This document shows, piece by piece, positions 5,168-6,158 of a DNA stretch of 6,158 bases (its first letter is position 1; the number at the start of each line of letters is the position of its first letter). Position numbers and translations under genes: made by a program. The notes below the pieces were generated by a model. The model was not told the origin of the DNA, ran no database searches, and saw only the letters and a program-made list of their open reading frames with translations. The DNA comes from an uncultured Acetatifactor sp. (GTDB lineage: Bacteria > Bacillota > Clostridia > Lachnospirales > Lachnospiraceae), in NCBI GenBank assembly GCA_910584865.1, contig CAJUCE010000081.1, forward strand, positions 1 to 6,158, written 5' to 3'.

Positions 5168-6007
5168 ATGATAGATAAAAAATATATGGCGCCTTTATGG
5201 ATTAAGTATCCCGAAATATCTGAATCCAGCATAGGCTGGCGTATGGGGTATGGTGAGGCATATGCGGAAGAATTTTATAACTGGTTTTATGCGCTTTCAA
5301 AAGAAGAAAAGAAAGAATTTGAAGAAAAGTTTCCTAAGCCGCTTTTGTGGAATATAATGATGTATGAAATTTGTACCTATAACAATTATCACATAAGAAA
5401 GTGGAAGAAAATAAGGGGTTACAGTGTTGATACGCTTATCGAAGAAAGGAAAGCAGGATTAGAAAGACCTATCATCTGTTTTTGGGGACATCGAAATAGA
5501 TGCAGAAGCGTTGGAAAAGAATGTTTCAGTCAATGGTATAAGGCTGATTTTCGGGTAAATCATCTTCGATATTCTTGTATGGAACAGTATATGATGGCGG
5601 AAAAAGCACGTATTTTCGGAGATGAAGAAATTGCGAAGCAAATCATGGACGAAACTATGCAGGATAAGATAAAGGGGCTTGGGCGGAAAGTAAAAAACTT
5701 TGATGAGAATATATGGAATGAAGTAAAATATCACATTGTTCTTACAGGGAATTATTATAAATTCTCACAAAATAAACAACTCAGGCAAGTTCTCTTATCA
5801 ACAGGTGAGAGTATCCTTGTCGAGGCAAGCCCCCTTGATATGATATGGGGAATAGGTATAGATGCTAACAACGAAAATGCGTATCATCCCGAAAAATGGA
5901 ATGGTTCAAATCTTTTGGGCTTTGCTTTGACCGAAGTACGTGAAGAAATAAAACGCATCAGAAAATATGAAAATGAAATTATAAATTTGCAAGATGATGA
6001 TACATAA
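5168..6007 (+). CDS. NADAR-family protein (YbiA-like N-glycosidase fold) with N-terminal extension
   Basis: The protein has 279 residues and no signal peptide or membrane helix, so it is likely cytoplasmic. Residues about 104-262 are a full NADAR (DUF1768/YbiA) domain: FWGH (105-108), CFSQWYKADF (119-128), CMEQYMMAEKARIFGDEE (137-154), GRKVKNFD (172-179), KFSQN (198-202), LVEASPLDMIWGIG (217-230) and LLGFALTEVREEI (249-261). The key polar positions of the family appear intact. Known relatives cleave N-glycosidic bonds of ribosylated riboflavin intermediates (YbiA) or remove ADP-ribose from guanine in DNA (NADAR antitoxins of DarT1). Residues 1-100 are an aromatic- and charge-rich region (WIKYPEI, GWRMGYGEAY, EEKKEFEEKFPKP) not found in the ~160-residue minimal enzymes; I cannot assign it a function. 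ATG 5168 is supported by AGAGGA just upstream and the promoter. No DarT-like partner is visible in the window. The gene is AT-rich compared with the importer, suggesting a different origin. The family is confident; the substrate is unknown. Confidence 0.9.
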   Translation: MIDKKYMAPLWIKYPEISESSIGWRMGYGEAYAEEFYNWFYALSKEEKKEFEEKFPKPLLWNIMMYEICTYNNYHIRKWKKIRGYSVDTLIEERKAGLERPIICFWGHRNRCRSVGKECFSQWYKADFRVNHLRYSCMEQYMMAEKARIFGDEEIAKQIMDETMQDKIKGLGRKVKNFDENIWNEVKYHIVLTGNYYKFSQNKQLRQVLLSTGESILVEASPLDMIWGIGIDANNENAYHPEKWNGSNLLGFALTEVREEIKRIRKYENEIINLQDDDT

Positions 6008-6063
6008 ATGATATTCCGGTATTTCTGTAAATTCCCATTATCGGTCTAATAAAACTTCAAAAC

Positions 6064-6106
6064 AGGGCGGCGGGCAGGTGTTGACTATCCCGCCGCCCTT
6101 TCTTTT
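6064..6106. terminator. Strong hairpin terminator after the NADAR gene
   Basis: AGGGCGGCGGG (6064-6074) pairs perfectly with CCCGCCGCCCT (6089-6099) around a 14-base loop. A T-rich TTCTTTT run follows on the plus strand. On the minus strand the stem is followed by TGTTTTGAAG, so it can also end the minus-strand gene entering from the right. Confidence 0.85.
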
Positions 6107-6158
6107 ATCGCTCCATATCCTGCTTTCTGTGGGGCTGTTGTTCCCGCTGTTCCTGCCG
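6105..6158 (-). CDS. C-terminal tail of an unidentified Gln/Glu/Arg-rich protein (partial)
   Basis: A minus-strand frame open to the window edge ends at TAA (6105-6107) and encodes 17 residues ending in PHRKQDMER. The tail is strongly charged and rich in Gln, Glu and Arg. Tails of this kind are common in mobilisation and conjugation proteins, but 17 residues cannot establish a family. A real gene end is supported by the hairpin terminator starting immediately downstream on this strand. Confidence 0.45.
   Translation of the reverse strand, partial: RQEQREQQPHRKQDMER

Noticed and set aside
4867..5232. Minus-strand open frame of 121 codons across the exporter remnant and the start of the NADAR gene
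   Set aside because: The plus-strand translation of the same stretch matches an ABC exporter, the frame runs through the NADAR promoter, and the protein looks like no family.
5136..6045. ACCGATAA at 5136-5143 and its reverse complement TTATCGGT at 6038-6045, flanking the NADAR gene
   Set aside because: An 8 bp match within two short AT-rich flanks can easily occur by chance. No target-site duplication or longer terminal repeat accompanies it.
1..6158. CRISPR array, tRNA or rRNA genes, intact insertion sequence
   Set aside because: No regularly spaced repeats, no cloverleaf-like segments, no rRNA-like stretches, and no transposase frame were seen in the window.

Overview
The window looks like chromosomal DNA of a gut-type Clostridia, most likely a Lachnospiraceae member. 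This rests on the Gram-positive style signals (AAGGAG ribosome sites, TATAAT/TTGATT-type promoters, a lipoprotein substrate-binding protein) and on protein families I recall from that group. The assignment is by recognition only. Base composition is mosaic. The transporter and MocA-like genes are GC-rich, while the DUF6483-type gene and the NADAR gene are visibly AT-rich.

From about 71 to 4707 everything is on the minus strand and reads right to left. A sigma-A promoter at 4751-4779, with a small palindrome over its start site, drives a lipoprotein substrate-binding protein, a FecCD-type permease (47 bp overlap) and a FecE-type ATPase. Together these form a complete type II (BtuCDF-like) ABC importer. 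Next comes a small AT-rich DUF6483-type gene with its own ribosome site and a possible promoter. Last is a 315-residue protein whose C-terminal two thirds is a MobA/MocA-like nucleotidyltransferase and whose N-terminal 120 residues carry a P-loop-like motif. FecCD-type importers can carry siderophores, heme, cobalamin, or molybdate/tungstate (H. influenzae MolABC). The MocA-like neighbour makes oxyanion uptake for molybdenum or tungsten cofactor chemistry a reasonable inference, but it is not shown by the sequence.

The roughly 500 bp between the importer and the next gene (4672-5167) hold the importer promoter and leader, an internal piece of a dead ABC-exporter ATPase on the plus strand, and the promoter and leader hairpin of the next gene. 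The exporter piece carries an in-frame amber codon and stops exactly before its LSGGQ signature.

From 5168 to 6007 lies an AT-rich plus-strand gene for a NADAR-family (YbiA-like) N-glycosidase or ADP-ribose-processing protein. It has an extra N-terminal region of about 100 residues and ends at a strong hairpin terminator. At the two edges are C-terminal stubs of unidentified genes: about 20 codons on the plus strand at the left, and a Gln/Glu/Arg-rich minus-strand tail at the right. The NADAR gene next to a dead gene fragment suggests acquired or accessory DNA on the right side. It is the part most likely to hold defence- or ADP-ribosylation-related biology.
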